DNA of 64,000 nt. Origin: Botrimarina mediterranea. Lineage in GTDB: Bacteria > Planctomycetota > Planctomycetia > Pirellulales > Lacipirellulaceae. The translations under genes were made by a program, and so were the position numbers. Below, piece by piece: positions 34,701-44,300 of this stretch. The stretch's first letter is position 1; each line of letters opens with the position of its first letter. The stretch lies in assembly GCF_007753265.1 (NCBI RefSeq), contig NZ_CP036349.1, positions 4,559,363 to 4,623,362 of the forward strand. Direction: 5' to 3'. The notes under the pieces are model-generated. The model was not told the DNA's origin. It worked only from the letters and a program-made list of their open reading frames with translations, and made no database searches.

Positions 34701-34999
34701 AAACGGGCGACCGAGCGATCGCCGCCGAGACCGAGGCGATCGAGCTTCTACTGCAGTCAAAGAAGCTCAACCCGAAGGGGGGCGGCGGGGGCGGATCGTC
34801 TCCCGGCGGCGGTGGCGGCGGCGACACCGAAACGCCCGCCATCGCGCTGGCTGGGAGGGGCGTCAACGAGAACGAGGTGCGAGAAGATCACCAGGTCACC
34901 CAGGTCACCGGCGAGACCGGCCGGGTGCTGCCCGAAGAGTTCCGCGTCGGCCTCGACGAGTACTTCAGCCGACTAGACGGCGCCGGAGGGAGTCGGTGA
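31745..34999 (+). CDS. DUF4175-like membrane coiled-coil protein
   Basis: 1,084-residue protein resembling the DUF4175 / large MoxR-operon protein. Two membrane helices lie near the N-terminus (about 28-50 and 58-78) and a third near residue 160 (LWGGLAASFLGLAVGLGIV). The periplasmic part has beta domains (180-500), then long coiled-coil segments (about 505-630 and 700-1000) separated by a Pro/Lys-rich linker. A poly-Gly stretch (positions 34783-34824) precedes the C-terminus, which ends with a conserved-looking VLPEEFRVGLDEYFSRL. The coiled coils suggest a scaffold between membrane and envelope. A 106-base gap separates it from the VWA gene; its stop overlaps the next start by one base (TGATG). 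Confidence 0.78.
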   Translation: MTTDDSKLHVPESLRVQLRGYRRRVWAIKVTEAVAICLFSIGIAYATVFVLDRLFDTPRPVRTLALVAAMLGCAVFPWFLHRWVWRRRTPSQLARLVAQRMPRLGDQLLGVIELAENQSEQTRSRRLVQAAIEQAANDAARSDLAPAAPASRRPLWGGLAASFLGLAVGLGIVFPAAAQNAWSRFLRPWGSTERYTFTAVEPIPKKLVVAHGEPFDFDVRLAAMSEWRPDDAEARIGRQRPVQATLEGDQYKFALPAQIGEDRLQIKVGDATRQVQVLPTVRSELVSLSARVRLPEYLGRVETVEKEVRGGAVAVVKGSRAVIEATASRPLKSATVDGADATPRGESFQIPETLVDDSTQKELAWQDTLGLSGADPLKLSILAMDDEPPTLVVENLPSQKVVLDSEVIQFSVRARDDYGVQRIGFEWRSLPFAYGPPVNDEQMLAAGDPYSETLDAKGVFSANSLGVSAQPLEVRVFVEDYFPERGRVYSAPHVLYVLTPDQHAIWITEELSKWHRQALEVRDREMQLYEENHTIRELSNEQLDLAETRQRIEKQAAAERSNGRQLRRLTAAGGDLLREAARNSEIGVGHIDRWASMLKVLDEISANRMPSVADLLTEFSDAPNVAQSQQPSAPQAGQNRDPRPGKPAAMDPSGKPKPAVPTIADGESSQRRPDEGGDDGEQPKKKPSAGKLTLPVTTVVGAAKKGGGDNPAGQILEQAVTEQRDLLEEFGKIADELNEVLANLEGSTLIKRLKAASRVQYQIAEGLGTHLPDSFGKSENSLSKETQESLGGTAKQQGENGVAVSYIMDDLHSYYERRRMVRFKQVLDEMREMQVLQGLRRVGVDITDKQGLAIAQSEFWSDSFDRWADDLFDPACSGSCPGGASPESLPPSIVLEAMRILEAEVGLREETRVAEQSESAVEYEQHVEEANRLSKSQNTLDERVAELSDRILELEDAEKHFGKELSLLAAVSQVMGEATGILAEPETGDRAIAAETEAIELLLQSKKLNPKGGGGGGSSPGGGGGGDTETPAIALAGRGVNENEVREDHQVTQVTGETGRVLPEEFRVGLDEYFSRLDGAGGSR

Positions 35000-35901
35000 T
35001 GTATGACCGTCGAATCGCCGCAGTGGGTCTCTTCGTCGCAATGGCGTCCGTTCCGACGTTTGTCGGAGCGACGGCTGCCGATGCGCAGTCCATCATTCGG
35101 GAAGTGCTCGGGATCGACGTCGACAGGCTGCTCGCCAAGAAGGCTGAGCCCGCAAACGAGGACCAGGAAGAGGACGAGAACCCGCAAATCAACGCCCTCA
35201 TCCAGCAGTATCGCCCGGCCTACAAGGGCAAACTCGACGCCAGCCTCCACACGCTGCGGGAACTCTGCCATCCCAGCCGCGAGCAACAAGAGAAGCTTCT
35301 GGAAGCAGGCGACGCCGCCCTCGACGCGGCGTTACGAGTCCACGCCAAACGGATGCTGAAATTGAACCAACAGAATGGCAATATCGTCGTCAACGTCGGA
35401 CGTTCACGCGGTAGCAACCCGTGGACCGCGGTGCAAATCGCCTTGAACGCGGCGGTGAGAGATCATCTTTCTCCCGAACAGTCGAAGCTCTATTTGGAGG
35501 ACCTACGCGAACGTGAGAAGTTCCGTCGCCGGGCGACCGCTAGGACCTTGGTGAGCGCGCTGGACACCCAACTCAACCTCAACCAAGAGCAGCGTGAAGC
35601 GATCTTTGCGGCGTTGCTGGAGAATTGGCAGGACGAATGGGAGAACTCGGTGCGTGGGCTGATGTACGGCGCAACGTACCTTCCCAACCTGCCGAGCAAG
35701 GCCCTGACGCCCCATCTTAACGAGAAGCAAATGCAGCTCTGGAGTCAGAGCCCGCACGGCAACACGATTCACTTCGGCGACAACGAAGGTTTCCTGGGGC
35801 ACGGCAAGTTGAACATCCCCCCCTTCGTGGTGCAGGACGATACCGAAAGCGGTGATGAGGCCGCCGAACCCGTGGCGGAGCAGCCGGGGGAGGAGTCCTA
35901 G
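34999..35901 (+). CDS. Secreted helical protein of the MoxR operon (A)
   Basis: 300-residue exported protein, unknown function. It has a signal peptide (AAVGLFVAMASVPTFVGATAADA) and an acidic linker (NEDQEEDENPQ). A helical core follows that begins QINALIQQYRPAYKGKLDASL and contains VHAKRMLKLN, then REQQEKL- and LNLNQEQREAIFAAL-type helices. The tail is acidic (ESGDEAAEPVAEQPGEES). The design parallels the next gene, so the two look like distant paralogues. ATG 34999 overlaps the preceding stop by one base; the frame stays open far upstream, but that is the shadow of the previous gene. Confidence 0.72.
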   Translation: MYDRRIAAVGLFVAMASVPTFVGATAADAQSIIREVLGIDVDRLLAKKAEPANEDQEEDENPQINALIQQYRPAYKGKLDASLHTLRELCHPSREQQEKLLEAGDAALDAALRVHAKRMLKLNQQNGNIVVNVGRSRGSNPWTAVQIALNAAVRDHLSPEQSKLYLEDLREREKFRRRATARTLVSALDTQLNLNQEQREAIFAALLENWQDEWENSVRGLMYGATYLPNLPSKALTPHLNEKQMQLWSQSPHGNTIHFGDNEGFLGHGKLNIPPFVVQDDTESGDEAAEPVAEQPGEES

Positions 35902-35902
35902 C

Positions 35903-36745
35903 ATGGCCCGAAAGCATCTCCTCCGCCGCCAAACGCTCAGCGCGGCCCTGCTGCTCTCCGCCCTTGCGACGTCGCCTACCTGGGGAGAAGACGACGGCTG
36001 GATCGAGTTCGGGGACGCCCCGCAGCAGCAAGAGCAAGGATGGATGATCCCTCCGGAGCAATTCGACCAATGGGTTTTCCAACATGCGTCTAACATCCAG
36101 GGCCAGCGCAAGGAGTTCGAGACCAAGTTGGCTCTGGCGATCGACAACGTCAACGACGTTTGCCAACTGACGGAAGAGCAACGGTTGACGCTACGCCTCG
36201 CAGGCGAAATAGAGATCAACCGCTACTTCGCGAAGTACAAGCAGGTAAAGGCCTACTACATCAAGACCAAGCCCGACCAAAACAACTTCAACGACATCTG
36301 GCAGCTGATCCAGCCGCTCCAGCAGATCGCCCAGGTTGGGCTGTTCGGCGAGGACTCGGCATTGGTGAAGGCGTCGCAAGAGATGCTCAAGGGGGAACAA
36401 CGGAGCCGCCTTCGCGAGTTGGAGAAAGAACGCCGCGACTACCGCTACCGGGCGCTCGTCGAGGCGTATGTGATGCTTTTCGACGACGTCGCGCCACTGA
36501 GTTCCACTCAGCGGGAGCGGCTGGTGGCTGTTTTACTCGAGAACACTTGGCCGCCAAACGTGTTCGGCACGAACGACCAGCACTACATCATGCACCAATC
36601 GAGTCTCCTTTCCCGAAAGAAGATCGAGAAAGCGGTCGACGGCCCCCTGCTCGACTTGGTTTACGACACTTTCCAAAAGGGCAAGGGGTACAAGAGCTTC
36701 TTGGAATCCCAAGGAATCAAGCCTTATGCCGAGGAGGATGAATGA
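35903..36745 (+). CDS. Secreted helical protein of the MoxR operon (B)
   Basis: 280-residue exported protein, unknown function. The signal peptide is MARKHLLRRQTLSAALLLSALATSPTWGE with ATG 35903. The core holds FETKLALAIDNVNDVCQLTEEQRLTLRLAG, which mirrors YKGKLDASLHTLRELCHPSREQQEKL of the neighbour upstream, followed by basic helices (RYFAKYKQVKAYYIK). It starts one base after the stop of its paralogue and ends in an ATGA overlap with the next gene, so it is firmly in the operon. Confidence 0.72.
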   Translation: MARKHLLRRQTLSAALLLSALATSPTWGEDDGWIEFGDAPQQQEQGWMIPPEQFDQWVFQHASNIQGQRKEFETKLALAIDNVNDVCQLTEEQRLTLRLAGEIEINRYFAKYKQVKAYYIKTKPDQNNFNDIWQLIQPLQQIAQVGLFGEDSALVKASQEMLKGEQRSRLRELEKERRDYRYRALVEAYVMLFDDVAPLSSTQRERLVAVLLENTWPPNVFGTNDQHYIMHQSSLLSRKKIEKAVDGPLLDLVYDTFQKGKGYKSFLESQGIKPYAEEDE

Positions 36746-37818
36746 TCGTTCCAGCGATCTTGCGGCGCCGCGCCGCCTACACTTCGGTCCTTGCGGTGCT
36801 CACCGTCCTTGGATGGGGCGACCGGCCTTGCTATGCACAGCTCCCGGTCACGATGCACGGGGAGGCCGTGCCCCGCGACATCCGCGAGATGTACGACCGC
36901 GGCCTCCAGTACCTGGCGGGCTCTCAGAACGAGGACGGCGACTGGGGGAACGGCGGCTACCAAGGGGCTGGCACGACCGGAATGGCGGTGATGGCGATGC
37001 TCGCCTCGGGCGAGGACCCCAACTTCGGCGTCTATAGCGTGCAGCTCCGCAAGGCGCTGCGCAGCATGATCCGCCAGCAGGACGCCTCCACCGGGTACTT
37101 CGGCAACAGCATGTACCACCACGGGTTCGCGACGCTCGCCCTTTCCGAGGCCTACGGCGCCGTCGACGACAGAGACCTCTGGCCCCAGGGGGAAGGAGAC
37201 CGGCAACGGTCGATCGGCGAAGCCCTCGAGCTCGGGGTGCGCGCGTCGATCACGTCACAAAAGAACAACCCTACTTCCGCTTGGCGTTACTCACCCAACG
37301 GCAACGACGCAGACACCTCCGTGAGCGGCGCGGTGTTGATGGGCTTGCTGGCCGCTCGGAACGCGGGGATTGAGGTCCCCGACGAGTCGGTGGACAGCGC
37401 GATCAAGTATTTCGCGAACATGACCAGCGAGAACGGGATGGTCGGGTACTCGGGTGGTTTTGGGGGCGGCTTTGACGAATCGATCGCTCGCATATCCATC
37501 GCCACCCTTGTCTATGCAATCTCTCGGCAGAAGGACCTCCCAGAGTACGAGGCGACCCTCAAACATCTGTCGCGAAACCTCGAACAGACTGGGGCAGGGC
37601 ATTACCAGCAGTACACCGATTACTACAAAGCGCAGGCCCTGTTCCAGGGCGACATCGAGGCCTGGGAGAAGTGGAACAAGCTGCTGGTGCGGCGGTTGCG
37701 AGACTCCCAGCAGGAGGACGGCAGCTTCAGCGGGCAACTAGGCCCAGAGACCAGCACGCAGCTCTCCCTGCTGGCGTTGGCGGTCAATTACCGCTTCCTT
37801 CCCATCTACGAACGGTGA
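36742..37818 (+). CDS. Exported prenyltransferase/terpene-cyclase-fold protein
   Basis: 358-residue protein with an alpha/alpha toroid of the squalene-hopene cyclase / prenyltransferase type. The repeats carry QNEDGDWGNGGY (about residue 65) and the late QQEDGSFSG, the QW-like signature of the fold. An N-terminal hydrophobic segment (YTSVLAVLTVLGWGDRPCYAQ) looks like a signal peptide, so it acts outside the cytoplasm. The catalytic DxDD of cyclases was not seen, so an enzymatic role is doubtful; a binding scaffold is more likely. The start overlaps the previous stop (ATGA) and follows GAGGAGG. Confidence 0.82.
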   Translation: MIVPAILRRRAAYTSVLAVLTVLGWGDRPCYAQLPVTMHGEAVPRDIREMYDRGLQYLAGSQNEDGDWGNGGYQGAGTTGMAVMAMLASGEDPNFGVYSVQLRKALRSMIRQQDASTGYFGNSMYHHGFATLALSEAYGAVDDRDLWPQGEGDRQRSIGEALELGVRASITSQKNNPTSAWRYSPNGNDADTSVSGAVLMGLLAARNAGIEVPDESVDSAIKYFANMTSENGMVGYSGGFGGGFDESIARISIATLVYAISRQKDLPEYEATLKHLSRNLEQTGAGHYQQYTDYYKAQALFQGDIEAWEKWNKLLVRRLRDSQQEDGSFSGQLGPETSTQLSLLALAVNYRFLPIYER

Positions 37819-37822
37819 TCGC

Positions 37823-40800
37823 GTGCGAAGGACCAACTCTCTATTGCTGCTCGGTCTGATGGGGATCGCGATACCCATTAGCGCCACCTCGCCGACCGGA
37901 AGCCTGTTCCTCACCAACGGCGGCCAACTCTCTGGAGAGTGGCGAGACAACGCTTCCGCCGACGAAGTCTCTTGGCAGCCCCCTTTCACGAACGAGCCTT
38001 ACGCCTTTCCCTGGGGTAACGTCGCCTACGCCCAATTCCCGCCGCCACGCGAGGCGGCCGCTCAGCCCGGCGCCTACCGCATCGACACGACAAGCGGCGA
38101 CGTGCTCGTTGGCGATCTTGTCGACGTGAACCCGGAGTGGGTCACCCTGGCCGTTAACCTCGGCCCCCGGCGTGGCGAGGAGCCAATCAAGGTCGCACGA
38201 GCGAGCATCCGCAGCATCACACGGACCGACGGCGCCGGAGGCCGGGTCTACATGGGCCCCGACCCGTTGTCTGAATGGACAACAGGCGACGGGGACGCGT
38301 GGCGTTACTCGCAAGGCGCGCTGTCAACTTCCCGCCACGACGCCGTCGCCTACAGGGGAATGACGCTCCCCGAGAAAGCGCTGATTGAGATCGAGGTCTC
38401 CTGGAAAGTCAAAGCGGACTTCTCACTCGAATTGGGCGTTCCTCGATACCGCGGAAAAGCAATCGGCTCGCAAGTCGGCGCCGACGAGGAACTCGCCAAT
38501 CTCGCGGAGAAGCTTGCACTCCCGATGCGGGGCCGCGTGCGCCAGGCGCCGAATCGAGAGAGCTCGGAAACGACGAACGCCTTCCGACTCGAAACCGTCT
38601 CCGACTACCTGGTCGCCGTGCGCGAAACCGACGAAGCGACAAACCTGACCATCATCAGGAAACTCGATAAGGGCGCCGGACGCGTCAGCCTCCTGCTCTA
38701 TCTCGACCAGCCCCAGAACCGCCTGGTAGTCACTTCACTCCGCAAGGAACAGCTCGCCGAACTGAGCGTGGATTGCGGCGAAAATCCGCTGGAGAGCGGC
38801 GTGCTGCTCACCAACCGGGAGGGCGACATCCAGCTTGACAAGCTTTATGTCAGCGAGTGGAACGGAGAGTCGCCAACCACAGATCGCACCGATCAGCCTT
38901 CCGTCACGTTGACCGACGGAAAGATCGTCTACGGCGAAGTTGTCGGCTACCAACCGGATGACAAGAAGCTGCTGTTCGCCAAGCCTCCGGAACGACATGC
39001 GCCTGCCGAGAAAGATGTCGAACCCGACGCCGACGCGAGCCCCGCCGAAGAGCAACCGGAGGAAACGGAAGAAGAGGGGGCCGACGAAACGCTCACAGGT
39101 GACCAAACGCAGCCCGCTGCTGAGCCTGACTCGGAGGAGCCTGACTCGGAGGAGCCTACCTCTGAGGAGACGCCCAACGAAGTCGCCCTCGACGACATCG
39201 CTTACATCTATTTTGCCTTGCCCCAAAGCCCAAGCGCGGCCCCGGCCCGCCCCGACAATCTGCTCACCGTCGTTTCACACGAAGGTCTGAGGATCACCGG
39301 CGTTGCGAGAGGGGTTGCAAACCAAGAATTGAGTCTTTCGTCCGAGAGCCTCGAGCAGCCGCTCCACCTTCCCCTCAGCGAGATCCGCAGCGTCCGGACC
39401 TTCGCCCAGCCTCAACCGGTCGAGCAGAAATGGTCGGTCCCTCGGCTCGAAGTCGAAGGATTGCAGACGTCGGGCGAACTCACGGGCGCCGAGGCTTCGC
39501 CGGGCGGCTCTTGCCTGCTGTGGCGACCCCAGGGGAGTCGCAACGCCGTGGCGTTACGTAACGACGCCTCTGGCCGGATCGACTTTCGGCTGCCCAAAGA
39601 GTCCAAGCCCGACGACCCCACGCTCACGCCAAGGAGGCGGCAGCCGAACAATGGCATCTTCGGAGCGATCGGCGCCATCTTTTCCAGAAAGCAGGCGACG
39701 TCAACGTCAAGAGAGTCGCACCCTACGCCGTCCCAACCGGCGATGATGTACCTGCGGCTCGGCGACAAGATCCCTTGCAAGATTGACCGGATCGACGAGC
39801 AAGGCGTCTTCTTCAGTTCTCCCTACTCGAACGCCGACTTCGCAACCCATGAAAACATCAAAGCGATCGAACTCGTCATCCGCGGCGTCGATGGCCGGCT
39901 GACCTCGGATCGAAGGGACCATCTGCTCACGCTCCCCCGCATGCGAGCGCAGAATCCTCCGACGCATTTGCTGGTGTCGACACGAGGCGACTACGTCCGT
40001 TGCCGGTTGCTGAGGCTCACGGAGAAGACTGCGGACGTCGAGATTGGACTCGAGGAAACCCAGCTTGACCGATCCCGTATCGCACGGATCATCTGGCTTG
40101 ATCCGCCGCCGGACGAAGACGACGAGCCAACAAGCAAGAAGGCCGAAGAGTTGGGTGCGGCAGATCAGCTCCGGGTCCAAGCGGTGCGCCGCGACGGCGT
40201 GCGTCTAACCTTCCGCCTCCAAGCGTTCGAGACCCCGTCCGAGGAGGAGCCAGCGGGAGCCTCCAAAGACGCCGCCCCCGCGCTGGTCGGCGCCAGCGAC
40301 GTGCTCGCCGCTTGCGTGGTGAAGCTGGCGGATATCGACGTGTTGCTGTTCGGCGACCGCATCGAGCAGGCGGCCGCCGAGCTGTCCTACCAGCGTTGGA
40401 AGATGCGTCACGCCATCGAGCCTCGCGACGTCATCGAAGGCGAATCCGAAGACGTGTCCGCAGGGTTCCCACTCGTTGGTCTACAGGCGCCCGAGCTGCA
40501 GCTCCCCTTCTTCAACCAAGGCGACCGGAAGCAAAGGAAAGAGTTCAAGGTCGTCGACTACAAGGGGGACGTCCTGATTCTCGACTTCTGGGCCAGTTGG
40601 TGCGGCCCCTGCATGCAGGCGATGCCGAAGCTACAGCAAATAGGCAACGATTACGCGGACAAGGGCGTTCATGTCGTCGCCGTCAACTTGCAGGACAGCG
40701 CGGAGGAGATCCGCGCCGCGTTGCTCCGATTGAAGATCGAGCCAACTATCGCGTTGGACCGTGACGGCGTCGCCGCCCAACGCTACCAGGTGACGGGCAT

Positions 40801-40924
40801 CCCTCAGACCGTACTGATCGACCGCGAGGGAAACGTGGCGAACGTCTTCGTCGGCGGGAACTTTGAAGAGAAACTCCGCAACGCCATCGATGCCGCCCTG
40901 GCAGAAGCTGAGGACGCCCCTTGA
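37823..40924 (+). CDS. Large exported protein with C-terminal TlpA thioredoxin domain
   Basis: 1,033-residue exported protein that closes the MoxR operon. It begins at GTG 37823, 4 bases after the previous stop, with a signal peptide (LLLLGLMGIAIPISAT). The long N-terminal part holds several beta domains with recurring SGEW/SGDVLVGDL-type motifs and an acidic, Glu/Pro-rich linker (about residues 395-450, with repeated PDSEEPDSEEPTSEE). The last ~140 residues are a thioredoxin of the TlpA/ResA type with Cys927-Gly-Pro-Cys930 in DFWASWCGPCMQAM and the cis-Pro loop TGIPQTVLID. It would reduce disulfides or cytochrome c-type sites in the periplasm. Joining a redox head to so large a body is unusual. 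Confidence 0.8.
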   Translation: MRRTNSLLLLGLMGIAIPISATSPTGSLFLTNGGQLSGEWRDNASADEVSWQPPFTNEPYAFPWGNVAYAQFPPPREAAAQPGAYRIDTTSGDVLVGDLVDVNPEWVTLAVNLGPRRGEEPIKVARASIRSITRTDGAGGRVYMGPDPLSEWTTGDGDAWRYSQGALSTSRHDAVAYRGMTLPEKALIEIEVSWKVKADFSLELGVPRYRGKAIGSQVGADEELANLAEKLALPMRGRVRQAPNRESSETTNAFRLETVSDYLVAVRETDEATNLTIIRKLDKGAGRVSLLLYLDQPQNRLVVTSLRKEQLAELSVDCGENPLESGVLLTNREGDIQLDKLYVSEWNGESPTTDRTDQPSVTLTDGKIVYGEVVGYQPDDKKLLFAKPPERHAPAEKDVEPDADASPAEEQPEETEEEGADETLTGDQTQPAAEPDSEEPDSEEPTSEETPNEVALDDIAYIYFALPQSPSAAPARPDNLLTVVSHEGLRITGVARGVANQELSLSSESLEQPLHLPLSEIRSVRTFAQPQPVEQKWSVPRLEVEGLQTSGELTGAEASPGGSCLLWRPQGSRNAVALRNDASGRIDFRLPKESKPDDPTLTPRRRQPNNGIFGAIGAIFSRKQATSTSRESHPTPSQPAMMYLRLGDKIPCKIDRIDEQGVFFSSPYSNADFATHENIKAIELVIRGVDGRLTSDRRDHLLTLPRMRAQNPPTHLLVSTRGDYVRCRLLRLTEKTADVEIGLEETQLDRSRIARIIWLDPPPDEDDEPTSKKAEELGAADQLRVQAVRRDGVRLTFRLQAFETPSEEEPAGASKDAAPALVGASDVLAACVVKLADIDVLLFGDRIEQAAAELSYQRWKMRHAIEPRDVIEGESEDVSAGFPLVGLQAPELQLPFFNQGDRKQRKEFKVVDYKGDVLILDFWASWCGPCMQAMPKLQQIGNDYADKGVHVVAVNLQDSAEEIRAALLRLKIEPTIALDRDGVAAQRYQVTGIPQTVLIDREGNVANVFVGGNFEEKLRNAIDAALAEAEDAP

Positions 40925-41076
40925 GCGCTGATAGGCCTTGGAGGCGAATTCGGAAGATACGAAGAAGCGCAGCGGTATTGGTCGCTTCGTCGGCTTCGAT
41001 GTATCGGGCGAATGGCGCGTATTTCGGCGCAAGTCAATTCTAAGAAGCTCTGACAAACCCTAAGTTTAAGAGCTAT

Positions 41077-41343
41077 AGCGTACTTTATTTTGCCGTAGCG
41101 TCTCGCACAGAGACGCGGAGACGTAGAGGGTAGGCAGCGAAGACTCACGCCAAGCCGCCAAGGCGCAAAGACAAAGTCGTTGAGAAATCGCAAACGATCG
41201 CGCAGCAACGCGTTCTTTGCGGCTTAGCGCCTTTGCGTGAGTCTTGAAGGCATCCAACTCTGCGTCTGTGCGCGAGACTTCCACGTCGCTCCGTGGATCA
41301 GAGCGAGGCTAGAAACGCTACGGCCAAGTGAAGCACGCTCTAA
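41077..41343. repeat. Foldback (MITE-like) element, copy A
   Basis: About 267 bp whose ends are imperfect inverted repeats (AGCGTACTTTATTTTGCCG at the left, the complement of AGCGTGCTTCACTTGGCCG at the right). Internal GACTCACGC..AAGCCGCCAAGG at 41141-41165 pairs with the GGCTTAGCGCC..GCGTGAGTC stretch at 41221-41244. The whole unit can fold into one long hairpin. A second copy lies at 57068-57346. It has no coding frame and sits between two genes that converge (TlpA-like and putA), where it could act as a bidirectional transcript end. Confidence 0.82.
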
Positions 41344-41364
41344 TCTATCTTCTTTTCGGTGGCG

Positions 41365-44300
41365 TTAGTCCTCCTCGCCGGGGTCGGCTGTTCTGCGGCC
41401 GAGGTTGCCGTAGCGGTGGTAGTCGTGCGAGATGCTCTGCTCCGCAACGCACCACAGCAGTTCAAGCCGGCCGCAAGCGCTGACGGGGGCGTCGGCGAGG
41501 TACGCCAGCGATTCGGCTGCCCGTTGACGGATCGAAGAGGGCGCCCGGTCGGGCGCGGCGTAGCGTAACCTCACGCCTTGGTGTTCGAGCTTCGCGGCGA
41601 GGGCGCCGTCTCCTTCCATGAGGAACTCGACGTCGGCGCCCCAGCTGTCGGTTGCGACGTCGAGCGACTCGACGAGCCGCACCAGCGGCGTCGGCAGGTC
41701 GGGTGGCGAACTGATGACCGTCCGGCAACCGAGCGTCCGCGCCGCGACGACGCGGGCGACGACCTCGCAAGGCGTGTCGTCGGAATGGAGGCGGACGACG
41801 ACTTGGTTCAAGGGCAAGTAACGCCGCACGTTGTCTTGCCCGACGAGGTTGAAGTGGTCATGTTCGCTGAGGAACTCTTCGTCGGCGGCCGCGGCGTAGC
41901 TCGCCACCGCGCCGTGGAGCCAAGTCGCTTCTTCGGCATGGATCACTTCGGCGGCGAGGAGGTCTTCGACGAGCGTCGACAACTCGGCGTCATCGACGGG
42001 AGAGATGTCGGCGTCGCCGCCCTTTGGCGCGTCTTCGAGCCGCATCAACGGGGCGACGTAGTTGGGACCGCCCGCCTTCACGCCCGGCCCGACCGAAGAG
42101 AAACCGAGGCCGCCGAACGGCTGTCGCAAGACGATCGCGCCGGTGGTCGGGCGGTTGATGTAGAGATTGCCGGCGCGGATGCGTTCGCGCCAGAGGGCGT
42201 GTTCGCGGTCGTCGAGGCTTTCGATTCCCGACGTGAGGCCGTAGCCGGTCGCATTCACAAGATCGATCGCTTCGTTCAGGTTGCGGGCGCGCATCACGCC
42301 GAGGAGCGGTCCGAAGAACTCGGTTGTGTGCGCCGTCGATCCGGGCCGCACGCCCCATTTCACTCCGGGCGAAACGAGGCATGGGTTACCGTCGAGGGAC
42401 ATTCGCGGCTCGACGGCCCACGTTTCGCCTTCTTCGAGCTCGGTGAGGCCGCGTCGCAGATCTCCCGAGGGCGCATCGATCAGCGGCGCGACGCGCGTCG
42501 GCAACTCCCAGGCGCTGCCGACTTGCAGACTCGTCACCGCATCGATCAGCGTGTCGCGGAACGACGGGTCGTGATAGACCTCGTCTTCGAGGATCAGCAG
42601 CGATGTCGCCGAGCACTTCTGCCCGGCATGACTGAACGCCGAGTGTAGCACGTGGGCGATCGCCAGTTCGCGGTCGCATAAGGCGGTGATGATGGTGGCG
42701 TTCTTGCCGCCGGTCTCGGCCGAGAGCCGCATGTCGTGGCGGGCGGCGAGCATCCGCCGGGCGGTCTCGGTGCCGCCGGTGAGGATGACTTGATCGACGG
42801 CCGGGTGCGTCACGAGTCGCTCGCCGGGGCCGCTCCCGGAGCACGGCGCGAACTGCAACGCCTCGCGCGGCACGCCGGCGTCCCAGAACGCGCGGCAGAG
42901 GTGGTGCGCCGTCAGCACCGTGTGGCTGGCGGGTTTGAGGATCACCGTGTTGCCGGCCGCCAGAGCCGCCGCGACGCCGCCGCAGGGGATCGCCAGCGGG
43001 AAGTTCCACGGCGAGACGACCGCAACGACACCCGCCGCTTGAGCCCGCAGGCCCGGCGTACGCGCCCAATCGACGGCCGACGCGCCGTAGAAGCGGCAGA
43101 AGTCGATCGCCTCGGAGACCTCGGGGTCGCCTTCGGTGAGCAGCTTGCCCCCTTCGGCGAGCATCACGCCCAAGAGGTCGCCGCGGCGTTGGGCTAGCAA
43201 GTCGGCGACACGGCCGAGCACGTCGCGCCGTTCTTCGGGCGATCGCCGACGCCAGCCGCTCGGGTCTTCCGTTGCGCAGGCGACGGCGCGGTCGATGTCG
43301 TCGTCGCTCGCCAACTGAAAGGTAGCGACGAGGACGTCTGGACGCGACGGGTCGTGCGACGGCTTGGTGGACCGGCCGCTGATTTCTTCGCCCGCGATGA
43401 CGAGCGGGACGGCTTCGGCGCGCTCGCCGCAACGTGGGGCCCACTCGGCGAGGATCAACTCGGCCCACTCGCTGTGGCGCGGCAGTGTCCAGTCGGTGTC
43501 GGGCTCGTTAACGAACTCGTCGATCGTCGTCGGCGCCGCGATCGTCGATGCTGGCGACGTGCGACGGTCTTGCGTGCGGCGCGGACTGTCGTCGAGTTGA
43601 TCCACCAGTTGGAGCGACTCAAGAAACTGCGCTTCTAGCCGCCGCCAGTCGTCGCTGTCGGGCCGGATGTTGAAGGCGTGACGCAAGAAGTTATCCGGGC
43701 CGGTGTTCTCGTCGAGGCGCCGGACGAGGTAACCGATCGCATGCAAGAACTCTTCGTGCCGGCAGGCCGGCGCGTAGAGGAGCATGTCGGGGGCGATCTC
43801 CGTGAGCGCGCGGCGTTGGTGGTTCGCCATGCCTTCGAGCATCTCGAACTGCACGTGACCGAAAGCGTCGGCTTCGGCGACCTTGACGAGGGCGTGCGCC
43901 ACCGTGAAGAGGTTGTGCGACGCCACGCCGAGCCGCACGGCGGTAATGTTCTCCGGACGCAATCCCTCGTGCAGCATTCGCAGGTAGTTGGCGTCGGTCT
44001 CGGCCTTGTTGGTGAACGGCGCCTGGCGCCAGCCGCGGTGGCTCGCTTCGACGCGTTCCATCTCCATGTTGGCGCCTTTGACGATCCGCAGGGTGATCGG
44101 CGCGCCGCCCTCCGCGACGCGGCGCCGCGCCCATTCGTTGAGCTCTTGTTGCACGGCGAACGAGTCGGGGAGGTAGGCTTGCAGCACGATGCCCGTGGAC
44201 GCCTGCTCCAGCCCCGGGCGGTCGAGCGCCATCGTGTACGCCTCGAACGTGAGCCGCATGTCGCGGTACTCTTCCATATCGACGTAGACAAACTTCGGCG

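Noticed and set aside
34381-34998. Upstream part of the open frame leading into the gene at 34999
   Set aside because: Arg-rich shadow of the DUF4175-like gene; signal peptide begins at 34999.
41578-42648. Plus-strand frame of 356 codons opposite putA
   Set aside because: It mirrors the ALDH half of putA and shows no own motif, signal peptide or ribosome site.
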